Below, in pieces: positions 60,951 through 64,000 of a stretch of DNA of 64,000 nt. The stretch is from the NCBI GenBank assembly GCA_037447655.1, contig JBBHKE010001544.1, positions 257,970 through 321,969 on the forward strand, read 5' to 3'. A program made the position numbers and the translations under genes. Numbering within the stretch: the stretch's first letter is position 1; each line of letters begins with the position of its first letter. A model generated the notes under the pieces. The model searched no databases. It had not been told where the DNA came from and saw only the letters and a list, made by a program, of their open reading frames with translations. Source of the DNA: Zygnema cylindricum (Eukaryota; Streptophyta; Zygnematophyceae; Zygnematales; Zygnemataceae).

Positions 60951-62900
60951 CCCCAAAACTTTGGATCCACACCTTTATCGGCCATCATAGATCGAGCACA
61001 TTCAGTCAAAGTCCGATTAAGTCTCTCGGCAACACCATTTTGTTCCGGTGTGTACGGAGCAGTAAATTCACAAGAGATGCCATTCTCTTTTAAAAAATCA
61101 GCAAATGCATGAGATACATACTCTCCACCATTATCTGTTCGCAAAGCAAGAATAGATTTGCCGTGAAGTTCTCCGCCAAATTTTGTAGTGCTTAAAGTGA
61201 GTGAAGACTTCTCCCTTCTCCTTCATGAAGTATAGGCGACTATATCGGGAGTAATCGTCTGTAAAGGTGACAAAGAAGCGGCTGCCACCAAGAGAGGGAA
61301 CTTTGGAAGGGCCGAAGACATCAGAGTGAATAATACCAAGGAGATCTGTGGCTCGATGATCAGAAACTTATGGTAGAGGAAGCTTGTGAAGCTTTCCGAG
61401 AGCACAACCATCACAAACATGGGACTCTTTTTGACCAAGCTTGACTCCCTCTATCATATTATGGTTTATCATCTTAGTAAGTCTCTCATGGTGCACATGA
61501 CCAAGCCTTTTATGCCACAAAACATTATCACATAGGACACTGGAGTACGCAAAATCAATTTTATTAGCCAGGTCCATGCGGTACAAAAAGTTTGGGCCTC
61601 TAGTTCCTACTAGAGCTACTCTTCCATTCTTGCTCACTATTTTCTTGCCATTTTTCTGGAGAACCTCAAAGCCTTTGCTTTCAGCTACAGAAGTAGAAAA
61701 CAGATTTTTCTTGAACTTTGGAACATACAAGACATCATACAAAGTTCTCTTAACAACCTTTCCATCTATCACACAATCAAGATCTATGTTTCCTTTGGCA
61801 TTTGATTCAACAGCATAGCCACAAGCATAAAAGATCTGACGTAAAGGAATAGAAGACATCTCCTTAAACCAAGACTTGTTCCAACACATGTGTGAAGAGC
61901 TGCCGGAATCCATTATCCATCCGAGGTCCTTTTCTCCTTCCATCATGTCGAGTTTGGCGAGAGCAAAGAACTCTTTGTCATCAGTTTTTGGAAAACTGAT
62001 CACATCAGGTGTCGTTTCCTCGGTCTTTTTCTTCTCCAATTCCGTATCCTCCGCTGAAAATGCAACAATTTTATTCGGAGGTTTTTGGGAAATGGGAGGT
62101 CCGCGGTGTCTCCATCCTTTCTGAAAGGTACCTGTTTCAAGAGCTTTTATATACAAAAGACAAGCTCTGAAGGAGTGACCATCAGTATAGCAATAAACAC
62201 ATTTCTCAAACTGAGGATTAAACTGATTCCCTTGATATCTATTTTCCCTCTGAAACTGAGCCGTAAATGCTACAACTGGTTTTCCAAATCCTAAAACTGT
62301 CTGAGTAGCCTCTTCTGCCAAGATAAACTCTATAGCTGTTTGCAAATTCTAAAGAGGTTTAGACATTTTTTTCATTTCATCTGAGGCTCCTTTATATTCA
62401 TTAGGAAGCCCCTTTAGGAGAATCATGGCCTGATGATAAGGGGAAAAAGTCCCCCCAGAACATGCATTTTCTGACAGTAACATTCGAAACCGATTAGTGT
62501 ATTCCACCATGCTACCGCCTGTGTACTTATACTCATAGATTTGACCAGCAGTTATAATCTCATGCTGGTCACTAGCTTTAACATAAGAAGATTTCAATGC
62601 ATCCCACAAATCTGATGCCTTTGCAACATTAATATATGTCATATGCAATTCTTTTGATATCATAAGCTTTACTAAATGCAAAGCCTGGTCATTTTTCTGA
62701 TCAAAACTGGCATCAGATTCTGCCAATGATCCATTTAACACATCAATAAGTTTCACTTGCTTGAAGTAAGACTTAACCAAATCTGCCCAATACAGATATT
62801 CACGTCCATCAAAGACCGGAATTCGTGAAGGCGGGCCCGTGACGTGTTGTTCTGAGACAAGTGTTGGCACTGAAGATGAAGAAGATGCAGCAGTAGTCAT
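60951..62900 (-). pseudogene. Copia family D gag-protease-integrase, truncated
   Basis: Gag starts at the MTTAASSSSSVP Met near 62900, then HVTGPPSRIPVFDGREYLYW. A stop splits it near 62349. The knuckle CVYCYTDGHSFRAC (CX2CX4HX4C) is intact at about 62165-62206. The protease site GWIMDSGSSSHMC is intact. Gag-pre-integrase shows LWHKRLGH and CDGCALGKLHKLPLP. A frameshift near 61370 precedes VPSLGGSRFFVTFTDDYSR, and the reading ends with RTDNGGEYVSHAFADFL and DPKFWG at 60944. RT, RNase H and the downstream LTR are missing. Better preserved than elements A-C. Confidence 0.88.
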
Positions 62901-62919
62901 CGTAGAACAAATCAAGAGA

Positions 62920-63581
62920 GGAAGCTTCCACAAATACCGATGGCTGAACAGCAACTTTGACAGACTATAACTTTCAGAAAAACGATCCAAACGTCCTGAA
63001 AATTTGCCACAATGTAGATAAATACAAAGGAACACACACACAAAATTTCAATCAATTCCGCTCACAAATCTGTGAGATATGTAGAATTGAAATTACATAA
63101 AACTGAGTGTACAGTTTTCATATCATTTGTTCCTAAAAATCAAATTCACTAAGTCCTACTTTTATACACCGAAACTACACTAAGCTGTACGGAGGCATTC
63201 CAGCCGTACATCTAACATTTTATCACACATATTTCCACCGAAGTTCAGACAACGTAAAGTGATAATGATCTAGTCACGCCTCGTCACTATTTGTTGGCGG
63301 CGGCTGTCAGCGGTCCGATTAGAGGATTTGGCACCGTAGAATTGACTTCACGAAGTCCAGTGGTCCTGCCGAATTTCCGTACGTCCACGGAGGACATACT
63401 CACGCATTCTCCCAAGTGACGACACGTGTCCCAAGTGTGAATGAACCGTGAACTCCCAACTTCACTGTCACACTAATTTCGGTAAGTACTGAACCGAACT
63501 CAACCAAAAATAGCTTAAGTCCTGAACAGCTCTCTCTCACAGCTGAGGCATAAAGAGGACTAAAGCTTTCTAAAAACAACA
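62920..63581 (-). repeat. LTR shared between copia E (upstream) and D (downstream)
   Basis: On the minus strand a purine tract (TTTAGGGGAG) is followed by TGTTGTTTTTAGAAAGC at 63581, as a 3' LTR of element E. The same LTR then runs into gag of element D, for which it serves as 5' LTR. The lower boundary is approximate because no primer site was recognised. Confidence 0.65.
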
Positions 63582-63604
63582 CTCCCCTAAAGCTTTAGAC
63601 TCTG

Positions 63605-64000
63605 CTAGTCACTCAGTCCACAAGCCTCTCTACAGAACTTCAATTTGGGAGCAGGTAAGGGTTTTGTCATCATATCAGCCACCATTTGCTCATCCGGTAA
63701 ATAACTCAACTTCAAGACTTTTCCCATCACCTTTTCTTTTACAAAGTGTAGCTTGATATCAATGTGCTTACTCTTAAAGTGATGACTGGGATTAGATGCA
63801 ATAGCGATTGCTGCCTGATTATCACACCACACTATCTGTGGTCCAGATTGCATAAAGAGAAGCTCTTGGAGAAGAGACTTTACCCAAAGTAACTCTTTAA
63901 CTGCCGAGCTGGCAGCCATGTACTCAGCCTCCATGGTAGACTGAGCCGTTACCTTTTGAAGTTTGCTGCTCCAGCAGCAAGTTCCACTTCCGATCTTCAA
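63605..64000 (-). pseudogene. Copia E RNase H C-terminus, cut by window edge
   Basis: Open frame with SSKLQKVTAQSTMEAEYMAA, VKELLWVKSLLQEL, WCDNQAAIAIASNPSHHFKS, KHIDIKLHFVKEKV and MVADMMTKPLP, then a stop after CGLSD. This is the usual end of a copia polyprotein. It is uninterrupted in this window; whether the whole element is intact cannot be seen. Confidence 0.88.

Overview
This window is nuclear DNA of a green-lineage eukaryote. The evidence is spliced genes with GT-AG introns, a PAP12-type plastid fibrillin, Ty1/copia retroelements, and long repeat-filled introns around very short exons. A streptophyte (characean-like) alga fits best, but the species is an inference. No prokaryotic signal (operons, Shine-Dalgarno sites, CRISPR) is present. 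I rebuilt four host genes by hand-chaining exons until reading phase, splice sites and family motifs all agreed.

Left third (1-33.9 kb), gene-bearing: (1) a two-domain plastid-lipid-associated/fibrillin gene on the minus strand (9050 down to 1576; its 3' end lies off the left edge); (2) diverging from it on the plus strand, a Popeye/cyclic-nucleotide-binding-type membrane protein (9499-16803, 7 exons, 561 aa); (3) a hexapeptide-repeat sugar O-acetyltransferase of the maltose acetyltransferase type (19679-21401, 3 exons, 183 aa); (4) an 18-exon FGGY carbohydrate kinase of the xylulokinase type with a likely plastid leader (33936 down to 23341, 595 aa). Introns carry MITE-like inverted repeats, microsatellites and minisatellites.

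Right half (33.9-64 kb), repeats: a gene-free stretch with small inverted repeats; a complete but decayed Ty1/copia element with 5-bp target duplication (37787-44224); a 3'-truncated minus-strand relative (about 45570-50397); AT-rich short-period arrays split by a decayed non-LTR-type reverse transcriptase element (about 51600-54964); a 67-bp satellite (55399-56045); a third copia copy broken by an assembly gap (57520-60865); and a second copia family on the minus strand arranged as element-LTR-element up to the right edge.

Most interesting pattern: in at least six introns and one 3' UTR, the tandem repeats include a copy of the adjoining exon edge together with its splice site (or, in one case, the stop codon). 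The arrays therefore look seeded at exon boundaries. It recurs in all four host genes and may show how introns grow in this genome. Second, the copia elements have a primer-binding site complementary to the anticodon arm of initiator tRNA-Met (the Drosophila copia type, not the usual plant type), and it overlaps the gag start codon.
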